The position numbers were made by a program, and so were the translations under genes. Of a DNA stretch of 64,000 nucleotides, positions 56,660-64,000 are shown piece by piece; positions within the stretch are counted from its first letter, which is position 1; each line of letters opens with the position of its first letter. Under the pieces are notes generated by a model. It was not told the origin of the DNA and searched no databases. It saw only the letters and a list, made by a program, of their open reading frames with translations. Source of the stretch: a virus; IMG/VR virus record IMGVR_UViG_3300049811_000251, positions 1-64,000 of that record, one strand, 5' to 3'.

Positions 56660-57413
56660 TATTTGCAACTTCCATGACTGCTAACCTAGTTCTATCATAC
56701 GCATTAGTTCTTGTAGTACGAGAAGAAGTTGAGCTAGTAAATGCTTGTAAAGTCAAAACGTCATTCTCTACTAAGTCCAATTGAATGGAGGGAGTAGTAG
56801 ATAAAATTTGACCTGAACCTGATGATTGCTTATTGTCTTCTAGAATAGACACTCCATTTTTAAGAAGCCTTGACATAAGCTCCTTAGTATCTTCAATGTT
56901 TCCAACCGATACGTAAACACTCACAAGATACGCACCATCTTTTTTAATCTTTACACCAGTGTCAGCCGGACTATACAACCCCACTACATCAAAATCTGTA
57001 GCTGTAAATGGAACAGGCGTCCAAGTGGACGCCAATAAAGTGACTGCTGTTCCTTGATAAACTTGAACAGCGTGAGGTTGTTTTCTAGAGCTAAGCAGTA
57101 TCCACTTCTCACCAGTCCACTGAAATACGCTGTAATCGTTTACACAGTACCCATTATACTTAGAATAACCAGCAACTTGCCCATTTACTCCAGTGTTAGT
57201 AATTAGTTTGTACGCACTAGAAGCTCTAGCCCCTACATACCAACCGGAAGTATCTCCTACGGCTGGATTAGACGGTAGAGTGAAGGAAAGACTTGCTGTA
57301 TCCAAGTTTACTAAATGAACACAATTAACTACCCCACTTAAACCTCCAGCCGAAGCTAAGTGAGTATAATCTGAGACTTCAGCTTCAGATATAGTAGCTG
57401 GTCCCCAAAACAT
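56652..57413 (-). CDS. Fibre/decoration-like protein with C1q-like C-terminus
   Basis: 253 residues. N-terminal module (about 15-60) with VNLDTASLSFTLPSNPAVGD; linker; then WTPVPFTATDFDVVGLYSPA, TGVKIKKDGAYLVSVYVSV and IQLDLVENDVLTLQAF ... TRLAVMEV, a jelly-roll pattern like C1q. Duplicated in the downstream gene. Probably a head fibre or receptor-binding decoration. Confidence 0.65.
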   Translation of the reverse strand: MFWGPATISEAEVSDYTHLASAGGLSGVVNCVHLVNLDTASLSFTLPSNPAVGDTSGWYVGARASSAYKLITNTGVNGQVAGYSKYNGYCVNDYSVFQWTGEKWILLSSRKQPHAVQVYQGTAVTLLASTWTPVPFTATDFDVVGLYSPADTGVKIKKDGAYLVSVYVSVGNIEDTKELMSRLLKNGVSILEDNKQSSGSGQILSTTPSIQLDLVENDVLTLQAFTSSTSSRTTRTNAYDRTRLAVMEVANNA

Positions 57414-57422
57414 AAGTAACTC

Positions 57423-57713
57423 CTAGTAATCAATCCCAGTAATACCATAATCAATGACGGCAGACCCTCCGTCACCTTTAACAGTAATCTTCTTAAGACC
57501 AATCTTGTTTAGTTTGAAAAGTAAGGATGATCCGGCAGGCATCCCTAGCCACTCATCCGAATTGTGTAGCCCTTCAACTTGAATTTGAAGTCCATAAGAG
57601 GAGGTAGATCGAACTCCAACAAAAAACTCGGAACAAGTACGATCACCTGCCTTAGCATTAAAGATAACCGTAGAAGCTGTGGTTATAGTCTGATTTGATG
57701 CTGCGTTAGCCAT
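57423..57713 (-). CDS. Small virion-associated protein, decoration-like
   Basis: 96 residues from the ATG at 57713 (GGAG 7 nt upstream). Beta-rich: VIFNAKAGDRTCSEFFVGVR, GLHNSDEWLGMPAGSSLLFKL, ITVKGDGGSAVIDYGI. Immediately after the capsid terminator and before the fibre genes, so a head decoration or adaptor is plausible. Confidence 0.55.
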   Translation of the reverse strand: MANAASNQTITTASTVIFNAKAGDRTCSEFFVGVRSTSSYGLQIQVEGLHNSDEWLGMPAGSSLLFKLNKIGLKKITVKGDGGSAVIDYGITGIDY

Positions 57714-57733
57714 CACTACTCTCCAAGTTAGAT

Positions 57734-57773
57734 AGAAAAACAGCCCAGTCTTGTAATTTTACAAGACTGGGCT
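57734..57773 (-). terminator. Strong rho-independent terminator after the capsid gene
   Basis: Perfect stem AGCCCAGTCTTGTAA / TTACAAGACTGGGCT with a tiny loop, followed on the minus strand by GTTTTTC. Would cap the abundant capsid mRNA and reduce downstream transcription. Confidence 0.92.
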
Positions 57774-57797
57774 AATGTGGGTTCCAATCAATTGGAG

Positions 57798-58793
57798 TTA
57801 CCCTGTATAATCGGTCCCCGACATGGAAACGTTCTTAGCCATGATGACCAAATCCGGGTTCTCGATCTGGAAGTCCGCCCGGAAGTGGATAGTGGCTTCC
57901 CAAACGTCCTGGCGAGGCTGACGCTGCCATTCGATAGTAATGTCCCTCTGAATGAAGTAAACAAAGTTATTCAGAGGAGACAGCCAAATCTGGCTTCCGT
58001 CAATACCCGCTGTGCCGAAAGTCAAGTCTTCCGGCATAAGCGGAACTTCCAGCATACGGATACCCCAGGGACCGGGGCGAACTCCAGTAGCCAAAACGTT
58101 ATCACCGGCAGCCGTCTGCCGCTCGCTCCAATCCAGCATCCACTTATCTGCCGGACCACTGGGGCAAATCCAGACGTAAGACGGCTTAGCCGCCCTATAA
58201 CGACTAGGAATCATACGCTTCATGTCGTAGTAAAGCCTCTTAGAAGGAGCCTTACCACCAGCATCAAGCTGCTGATTCGAGGGAACAGCAGTCTCAAGAA
58301 TCTTCTTGAAACCATTGTTCACGCCCAAGAGGTTATTCTCGTCGGAGGCGGAATCTCCAACAACGAGAGAAGAATCGCCCTCGATGGCGGCCATCTCAAT
58401 GTCGATAGAGATACGCTTCGTGAACATAGCCAACAGCTTGTCACGAATAGCACCCTTCTCGATGTTATCTTCCAAGAAGTCCGTCTTGAGATCGAAGGCC
58501 GAACGATACTTTTCAGTATCCCAGACCATGATTCTCTCGCTAGGACGCCGGGTTGTCGCACGGCTAGTCGTGCTGGCACCCTCCGTAACGATAGAACCAA
58601 TGTCAAGCTTGTTGACCGAGCCTTTTTGCTCGTTCACCTTCTCAACTCTTACGTTCTTCATAAGAACCGATTCATCGACTACTAAGTCAATGAACCGATC
58701 CGCTTGCGACCGGCTCATAACCGAATTCGGCAAGCTACTTTCGTCAATCGCCGTCTTGGAGACCATCGCCTTGATAGGAAGTGTAAGGTCCAC
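57798..58793 (-). CDS. Major capsid protein
   Basis: 331 residues, GTG start with AGGGG 7 nt upstream. Long N-terminal helix region (SRSQADRFIDLVVDESVLMKN), EKYRSAFDLKTDFLEDNIEK, a Lys/Arg surface, and a C-terminal GDNVLATG ... FVYFIQRDITIEWQRQPRQD as in HK97-fold capsid proteins of this size. GC-ending codons and a private terminator indicate very high expression. Follows protease/scaffold gene, as expected. Confidence 0.85.
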   Translation of the reverse strand: MDLTLPIKAMVSKTAIDESSLPNSVMSRSQADRFIDLVVDESVLMKNVRVEKVNEQKGSVNKLDIGSIVTEGASTTSRATTRRPSERIMVWDTEKYRSAFDLKTDFLEDNIEKGAIRDKLLAMFTKRISIDIEMAAIEGDSSLVVGDSASDENNLLGVNNGFKKILETAVPSNQQLDAGGKAPSKRLYYDMKRMIPSRYRAAKPSYVWICPSGPADKWMLDWSERQTAAGDNVLATGVRPGPWGIRMLEVPLMPEDLTFGTAGIDGSQIWLSPLNNFVYFIQRDITIEWQRQPRQDVWEATIHFRADFQIENPDLVIMAKNVSMSGTDYTG

Positions 58794-58850
58794 TTAAAAA
58801 CCCCTTGATTTTGAGTAATTAGCAAAAATCTATCTATGATGGTTCCTAGG

Positions 58851-60314
58851 TTAGCCTACAACAGGGGCAAAGCAACTATCAAAGATTTCGTTGCCTTTTT
58901 TTGGAGCTTCAGCCTTAGCAGTAGCTCCTTCTTGCCTCTGTGCCCCCGGTTGAGGAACGTGATTAGCAACAGCCTCAGCCATCTTGCTAACCTGTTCCAA
59001 ATTCTTCTTTTGCCTATTCACTTCTTCGAGAAGAGATTTAAGCAAGTCAGAAGAATCCTTGCTAACTTCCTGCTTAGTCTCCGGCTCCTTAGTGGGAGTC
59101 GGTCTAGTCGTAGTCTGAAGGGTAGCCATCTTCTCTACGACCACTCCAAGCTTACCGAGATTATCAGTAATCTGGAGATTAGACTTGGTGAGAGCCTCAA
59201 TAAGAGGCGTCATCGACGCAGTAACGCTTTTGGCTACTGCCTCAGCCAAGACATTCACCAACTCAGTACCTTTCTTCTCATCCGTCACTAAGTTAGGGGG
59301 AGTTGTCCCCTTCTCGTCTGCATCAGTCTTAGCCGGGGGATTGACAACTGCTCCCTGAGTTTCAACGTTAGCTTCATCAGCCATTTTAGAGACTCCTTTT
59401 GAAACGGGTAAAGCTTCACAAAGACACCTGTTTTTTATGGCAGTCTCCAGATCAAACTGAGGACTAGCCATAATAACAGTTGCGTCTCCTAAGGGTACTT
59501 TTACTAAGGAGTCCAATCGAATGGAGTCCGCACCCTTACTTAATACTGAAAACGCATTAGCATCCTCAGTAATGGTCTTAGCTACAACTTTGTGTTTAGT
59601 TAAAAAGGTAGTTACAGAATCCTTATCCTTAAAGATAGCCTTGGGTAAAATAACCTGATGAAGAACTAACGTCTTCAGATCAACAGACGAATCAACTACT
59701 AACTCTCCACTGTCAGCAGCCTTGGCAACCATAAACGTTGCTTGATTGTTGGCTGGAATATGAACTAAACTAATCTCCCAGAGATCAACGTTAGTCCAAA
59801 CTTTGTAAACCTTTCCAGTACCTTGATCTACCTTCCAACTCTCCTCCGCCAACCCTCTCCAAGACATACCTCCTAATTCACCCTTAACAATTCTTTCTTT
59901 AAGGCTCTCATCAGTAACCGCAGCTTTGACAAAAAGGCCCGAAGTACCTTTCTTCAAAGATGGAATTTTTTTCTTAGGATAAGTGTCAACAATTTCTTTA
60001 GTAATTAAATCTCTTAAAGCCCAGGAGGACTCATCATCCTTAATGGGCACTAACTTAACAGGATTAGCACTTAATACCCTACCAGCAGCTACAGAGTTTC
60101 CTGAATAATCATACCAAGGCTTATGATTTACATACAAAACTGGAGCCGCTAAGAAATCCTCAATGTTAAACTCTAAAGGATCAACAGCCTCGTTAGCTCT
60201 ATCAGGCACGTCTAAGGAAGCAAATCCTTTAACAATTAACGCATTTTTATCAACTTCGAGATTTTCTATCTCGATTGAAACCGGAGCTTCGGTGTAAATT
60301 AAATGCTTGTCCAT
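58851..60314 (-). CDS. Prohead protease with C-terminal scaffold domain
   Basis: 487 residues from the ATG at 60314 (AGGAG 6 nt upstream). Protease domain (1-200): FASLDVPDRANEAVDPLEF, VLYVNHKPWYDYSG (His of the S78 site), LGGMSWRGLAEE (Ser), WEISLVHIPANNQATF. A linker with a palindrome (59512), then from about 300 an acidic helical region (NVLAEAVAKSVTASMTPLIEAL, QKKNLEQVSKM) that is typical scaffold. Cleaves scaffold and capsid precursors. Confidence 0.82.
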   Translation of the reverse strand: MDKHLIYTEAPVSIEIENLEVDKNALIVKGFASLDVPDRANEAVDPLEFNIEDFLAAPVLYVNHKPWYDYSGNSVAAGRVLSANPVKLVPIKDDESSWALRDLITKEIVDTYPKKKIPSLKKGTSGLFVKAAVTDESLKERIVKGELGGMSWRGLAEESWKVDQGTGKVYKVWTNVDLWEISLVHIPANNQATFMVAKAADSGELVVDSSVDLKTLVLHQVILPKAIFKDKDSVTTFLTKHKVVAKTITEDANAFSVLSKGADSIRLDSLVKVPLGDATVIMASPQFDLETAIKNRCLCEALPVSKGVSKMADEANVETQGAVVNPPAKTDADEKGTTPPNLVTDEKKGTELVNVLAEAVAKSVTASMTPLIEALTKSNLQITDNLGKLGVVVEKMATLQTTTRPTPTKEPETKQEVSKDSSDLLKSLLEEVNRQKKNLEQVSKMAEAVANHVPQPGAQRQEGATAKAEAPKKGNEIFDSCFAPVVG

Positions 60315-60334
60315 TATCAACTCCTGATGGCTAT

Positions 60335-60362
60335 ATTATGCCATCTTTTTAAGACTTGTCAA
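60335..60362 (-). promoter_or_regulatory. Promoter for the head genes with inverted repeat at -10
   Basis: TTGACA (60362-60357), 16-bp spacer, CATAAT (60340-60335); TAATAT with 18 bp is an alternative. The -10 lies within GATGGC-N8-GCCATC. The promoter overlaps the last codons of the portal gene and precedes protease and capsid genes. Confidence 0.7.
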
Positions 60363-62253
60363 TAGGTGTCTTGGATTTATTTTTTACAGGCTTCTTGGAG
60401 CCTGAGGATACAGGCACTTTCTTATTTTGTTGTGAAACTTCTTTAGCCTTAGCAGCTTCTTTAGCCATGCTTAACTTAAGTTTTTCAGACTCCATTCGAG
60501 TGGACTTCATACCGGACAATTCTTCTATAAAGAACAAATCATTTCCTACAACTGTAAACAATCTATCTCCACCAGAAACAGGCTCACCCAAATTCATAGC
60601 CTTGATTACTTGATTTACTGTCAAGCAGCCCTTAGTAAGAAGAGTAGTATAAACCAGAGTCTCAGCTTGCATATCTCTAATATCTAACGGATCAAAATAA
60701 AGAGAGACATATCTAACTCCTAGACCTAACCTGAAGATTTTATTCAACCCCCCACTCCAAACTTTTTGAAGAGGAGTTACTATACGATCTTTGTAAATCT
60801 CAGCTTGAGACAACCCTTTACCAGACCCAAGCTCACTATGCTCCGCTATACCAATAATAGCTGGAGATACCCCATGAGCTGCCATTATAGACTGAGCATT
60901 GTTTTTCTTAGTTTCTTGAAACGAACCTTCCCTTTCGTCTGAGTCTAGTTTTTCAAACTTAACTCTAACTTCGCCTCTAATGGAGGGAATAGGAAGAATT
61001 AAAGTCTTGTGAGCCTGTCCTCTAACCTCACTATTGAAATACTCTTGAATAGTTTTAGATACCTCTGGAGTAAGCTTAGCACCTTCAATAATGATAGCAT
61101 AACGAGGAACAGTGTTATGCTCAAAAAACTGAAGAAGGTACTTTCTAATGTTTACGTTGCCCATCAACCACCCTACTGCCGGAACTATGTCTGAATAGCC
61201 ATAATAAATGGTGGCTGGATGATGCTTAGGCAACCACAAAATCTCGTTAGCAGCCTTAGTTAAATCCGTAGTAGGCTTTCCAGTATCCTTGTCTATAAGA
61301 TTCCATTCCGCATTAGAAATATCCCCATCTTCTTCAGGATTGTAGGGAACCTTAGCTGAAGTAATCAAGTCGGGATTCTTGGAACTTACCTTTTCTCCGA
61401 AGGGTTGATAATAAATCTTTTTTCTACCGTCATCCAAAAGCTCAACAAAACCTTTCCAACCAGCTAATACTCTAACTCTAGCCGCAGGAACATGGGCCAA
61501 TCTTTTTACCTTTTTATCCATCCCTCTAATAACTTCGATAGCTGCCCAACCTACGCCCTCGTAGTCCATCGAAGCACGCTCAAGTACACCCGAAAACCCT
61601 ATAATCGAGTTACAATTTCTTAAAAACTTCGAGATAATGTCAATTTCTTCATTAACAACATCTTGACTAACGGCATTCTTGGCACGCTCTTTATCTGTTT
61701 TTATTGGATAATCAGATTCCAAACTATACTCACGACTAACCGCGTCAGAGGTCTTAACTCTACAGCATCTAAAGTGAATTTCGTCTAAGTCTAAAAACGC
61801 AAGCATTAAGTTAGGATCATAGGGAGGCTCGATTAGTTCCTCTGAGCCTGCAATAGAATACGAATTTTCACTCTTAAGTTCTTTCGTACTTTGACGACTA
61901 CCTTCGATTCCCTTATAAACTTCAGTTTTGTCCAACCGATTGGAGGTTACACTTTTTACTACTAACGTGGTAAAAATATCATTGATTGACACAACCTTTT
62001 CGTTATCACCCTCTCCAACAATAAACGCAACGTCACACACGTTTTCTCTAGACTTTTCAACAAGATTTTCCAGTTGAGATTCTGCCATAGTCTCAATCTC
62101 ATCTGAAGACAAAGCTTCTAACGGATTTTCAGTTTCCACTGCTTTTTCAACACGCTCTTTAGTAATTAACCTGCATAATCTTTCAGCCGCTTGCTTAGAG
62201 CGACCTTTTTGAATTTCTTCCTCTACGCAAGCTAAAAAAGCATCGTCGTTCAT
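60349..62253 (-). CDS. Portal protein
   Basis: 634 residues. An unusual N-terminal extension of about 110 residues (ACVEEEIQKGRSKQAAERLC, acidic) precedes the portal core: EEIDIISKFLRNCN, YEGVGWAAIEVIR, ILWLPKHHPATIYYGYSDIVPA, LLQFFEHNTVPRYAIIIEG and GVSPAIIGIAEHSELGSG, the PBSX/phage-portal pattern. Basic Lys/Ser tail. Forms the dodecameric portal; overlaps the terminase gene by 4 nt. Confidence 0.85.
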   Translation of the reverse strand: MNDDAFLACVEEEIQKGRSKQAAERLCRLITKERVEKAVETENPLEALSSDEIETMAESQLENLVEKSRENVCDVAFIVGEGDNEKVVSINDIFTTLVVKSVTSNRLDKTEVYKGIEGSRQSTKELKSENSYSIAGSEELIEPPYDPNLMLAFLDLDEIHFRCCRVKTSDAVSREYSLESDYPIKTDKERAKNAVSQDVVNEEIDIISKFLRNCNSIIGFSGVLERASMDYEGVGWAAIEVIRGMDKKVKRLAHVPAARVRVLAGWKGFVELLDDGRKKIYYQPFGEKVSSKNPDLITSAKVPYNPEEDGDISNAEWNLIDKDTGKPTTDLTKAANEILWLPKHHPATIYYGYSDIVPAVGWLMGNVNIRKYLLQFFEHNTVPRYAIIIEGAKLTPEVSKTIQEYFNSEVRGQAHKTLILPIPSIRGEVRVKFEKLDSDEREGSFQETKKNNAQSIMAAHGVSPAIIGIAEHSELGSGKGLSQAEIYKDRIVTPLQKVWSGGLNKIFRLGLGVRYVSLYFDPLDIRDMQAETLVYTTLLTKGCLTVNQVIKAMNLGEPVSGGDRLFTVVGNDLFFIEELSGMKSTRMESEKLKLSMAKEAAKAKEVSQQNKKVPVSSGSKKPVKNKSKTPIDKS

Positions 62254-63944
62254 CCTACGTAAACCTCGCCAACAGTGGACTCGGCTAAAAGATGTGCCGC
62301 AAGCATATCATAAACATCTGCGTGTCTTTGATGATCTTGTCTATCAGCTCCCTTAGTCCATTCGTATTTTAAGTTACCCTTAGCATCTTCGACAATCTCT
62401 CTTACGGGATTGCACATTTCTTCAACATACTTACCACTAAGTATGGCATTGTAATTTTCGGGTAAGATATTTCTTCCCATTCTTAATTGAGAGTATCCCC
62501 TATCCAAAGCCTCAGTTCTATCAATGGTTAAAATCCTATCATTCAAGTTGAATTTTCTAGTTCGGTCAGAACCTTCCCCACCATATCTACACAACCAAAC
62601 ATCACAAGGGGACTGTTCTTGAAAATCTTGAGCAAGCATTAACTCAGGAGCAGCGTCTATTACTACTTTTTCAACGTTATATGCTTGAATAAGCTCGTAA
62701 ACTTCTGAAAAGTTTTGAGACTTGACCTTTCCAATATAAACGCATTTACGAAACCCTGATCCCAAAACTTCCGATATTCTAATGTCTAAGATAGCACCAA
62801 CGTCTATACCCATAGAGCACGGACCCGGAGAACCGTGCTCATAAACATGAGCACTATTTGGATTGATGATAAACTTATAACCCTTCCTACTGCAACGCTC
62901 CAAAAGAGTATCTGTAACTCTGTTACCCGCGGCGTTGTAAGGAAGACCTAAATAACTATTGAAAAACTGCTTCATCAAACCGGGGTCATCCAAAGCACCC
63001 CTAAACTTAGACCACAATTCTTGAATACTGTTAAGAGGAGAGCATAAAAGAGAAATATGATAACCTTCTATAGAAGAATCAGGATTTTCTGGCCTCCACT
63101 CCCCCTTAACTGAAGTTCTTTCCAACTCTCCTCCACAATGCGGACAAATTAACCTAATATCTCTACGAATACCAGTTTTCCATTCTGTATCTCTTAAAAC
63201 GTAATCTACTATATTCCCACTTCCATCTACTACTTCTTTAACTACTGTAGCAAACCAATCAACTTTTGAATAAATACCGCACAACTTACAAGGAACCCAC
63301 CACTCTCGTTGATCTGATTTCAGATAATACTTATGAATACCATTATTCTTAATAGTTGGATTGCCTAAATACCTCTTATACTGATACCTACTAGCTCTTA
63401 ATCTATCTAACGCAAACTCGACGTTATCAGGATCACACTGGTCAACTTCTTCAACATACAAAATATCCGCAGGAAACTCCTTAAAGTCAGCGAGAACATT
63501 GGACCCAACGTACTTAACTACGCCTCTACCAAAAGACTTTAAGGCAACGGAGTCAAAGAATCCGTTGCCTATAATCTTTTTGTATTCGGGAACTTGCTCT
63601 ACGCAACGATTAACTCTATTTTGAACAAACGTAGTCCTCATTTCAAACTTGGGTAAAACAAAGAATACGCTTAAGCCAGAGTTAGCTGCTGCAAAGTGAT
63701 CGCAGATAGCCCACTCACTTTTCAGTGATTGAACTGATCCCATTAAAACTATTTCAAAGGCTACACTATTGTATAAATCCTTGATGTGCGGAAAACGCAC
63801 AAAATCCATCTTTTCTCCGCGAGTATTGATATGATGCTTAGTAGCAAAATCTATACGAGTCTCCCGCATCTCCAGCATCTTAAGCATCGCCATTAAGCGA
63901 TTACTTTCGACGCCTTCCAATGGATTGGAGTTTTTGTCGCTCAC
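62250..63944 (-). CDS. Terminase large subunit, GpA-like
   Basis: 564 residues, GTG start overlapping the upstream stop (GTGA). A degenerate Walker A (GSVQSLKS, 69-76) and Walker B DILYVEEVD (160-168) form the ATPase. A zinc site CKLC (219-222) / CPHC (267-270), as in GpA-type terminases, separates it from the nuclease, with catalytic-type acids MGIDVG (about 381), VVIDAA (about 430) and HADVYD (about 550). Packages the genome. Confidence 0.85.
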   Translation of the reverse strand: MSDKNSNPLEGVESNRLMAMLKMLEMRETRIDFATKHHINTRGEKMDFVRFPHIKDLYNSVAFEIVLMGSVQSLKSEWAICDHFAAANSGLSVFFVLPKFEMRTTFVQNRVNRCVEQVPEYKKIIGNGFFDSVALKSFGRGVVKYVGSNVLADFKEFPADILYVEEVDQCDPDNVEFALDRLRASRYQYKRYLGNPTIKNNGIHKYYLKSDQREWWVPCKLCGIYSKVDWFATVVKEVVDGSGNIVDYVLRDTEWKTGIRRDIRLICPHCGGELERTSVKGEWRPENPDSSIEGYHISLLCSPLNSIQELWSKFRGALDDPGLMKQFFNSYLGLPYNAAGNRVTDTLLERCSRKGYKFIINPNSAHVYEHGSPGPCSMGIDVGAILDIRISEVLGSGFRKCVYIGKVKSQNFSEVYELIQAYNVEKVVIDAAPELMLAQDFQEQSPCDVWLCRYGGEGSDRTRKFNLNDRILTIDRTEALDRGYSQLRMGRNILPENYNAILSGKYVEEMCNPVREIVEDAKGNLKYEWTKGADRQDHQRHADVYDMLAAHLLAESTVGEVYVG

Positions 63945-64000
63945 AGTAAAACCTGCCGCTTCAATCGTGTCATTATTTCAGAAATAAGTTCTTCTTGACT
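63941..64000 (-). CDS. Partial gene, 3' end, possibly terminase small subunit
   Basis: Nineteen codons enter from the right edge (SQEELISEIMTRLKRQVLL) and stop at a TGA overlapping the terminase GTG. A helical, basic end and the position directly before the large subunit suggest the small subunit, but too little is visible. Confidence 0.5.
   Translation of the reverse strand, partial: SQEELISEIMTRLKRQVLL

Larger units (their letters stand above)
205..63929. repeat. Dispersed 14-bp palindrome family TCCA-N6-TGGA
   Basis: About 57 copies counted by eye; commonest form TCCAAYCRATTGGA, often extended to CTCC...GGAGT. Left ends: 205, 561, 648, 1237, 1674, 2176, 3112, 4236, 4660, 5217, 5742, 5965, 6519, 8094, 8407, 9227, 10441, 11748, 13942, 15122, 16531, 17507, 18369, 18719, 19885, 20801, 22088, 22920, 23964, 24078, 25546, 26562, 28151, 29214, 30038, 31969, 33875, 35068, 36541, 37121, 39233, 40831, 41662, 43191, 45395, 46197, 49627, 51232, 53123, 54411, 55336, 56776, 57783, 59512, 60491, 61931, 63916. 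A few (4236, 23964, 37121, 41662) differ at one outer base. With eight fixed bases about one copy per 65 kb is expected by chance. Copies occur in coding DNA in different frames, at gene junctions where the GGAG half serves as RBS, and upstream of promoters. Confidence 0.95.

Noticed and set aside
57777-58685. 302-codon open frame on the plus strand opposite the capsid gene
   Set aside because: Antisense shadow: the minus-strand frame has a recognisable capsid sequence, RBS and terminator; the plus frame has neither an RBS nor a plausible protein.
205-63929. Palindromes as parts of a transposon or MITE
   Set aside because: Only the 14-18 bp core is shared; flanks differ and there are no target duplications or transposase genes.

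Overview
This window is a contiguous piece of a large double-stranded DNA tailed phage (or prophage). Every gene I can support lies on the minus strand, so transcription runs from high to low coordinates. Terminase large subunit, portal, HK97-type prohead protease, major capsid protein, head-tail connectors, tube protein, a frameshifted tail assembly chaperone pair, a 1327-residue tape measure and tail tip proteins lie in the usual virion order. No contractile sheath gene was recognised, so a long non-contractile tail is inferred. The host cannot be named from the sequence.

Layout in order of transcription (right to left). 64.0-57.8 kb: packaging and head. 57.7-54.9 kb: fibre or decoration-like proteins, two sharing a jelly-roll-like C-terminus. 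54.8-36.8 kb: connectors, tail, tape measure and tail tip, with four glycosyltransferase genes inserted among the virion genes. 36.7-24.2 kb: replication and recombination (initiator-like wHTH protein, DnaC-like loader, DnaB-like helicase, primase, gp32-like SSB, family A polymerase, DEXH helicase, RecA, Hjc-like and RusA-like nucleases, Cas4/RecB-like nuclease), opened by a promoter that would give an almost leaderless mRNA. 24.0-17.1 kb: an abundantly transcribed regulator candidate and a MoxR AAA+/VWA-metalloprotease/SWIM module. 17.1-4.9 kb: many small genes, seven tRNA genes (Met, Leu, Ser, Arg, Lys, Val, Thr), two of them split in the anticodon loop by group I introns that each carry an HNH gene. 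5.7-4.2 kb: two mostly gene-free stretches with iteron-like repeats, a possible origin. 4.1-0 kb: a visibly GC-richer left arm of small unknown genes, many with their own sigma70-type promoter and terminator.

The most striking feature is a 14-bp near-palindrome, TCCA-N6-TGGA (consensus TCCAAYCRATTGGA). I counted about 57 copies by eye, roughly one per 1.1 kb, in genes in different frames, at gene junctions, in RBSs, in a terminator apex and upstream of promoters. Two fixed promoter geometries recur: 19 bp upstream of the -35 box (three promoters; a fourth has 21 bp) and 1 bp upstream of it (two promoters). This resembles a phage-wide regulon or a genome-organising site set. The protein that binds it is not identified; the gene at 22971-23951, with three copies in its own transcription unit, is my first candidate.
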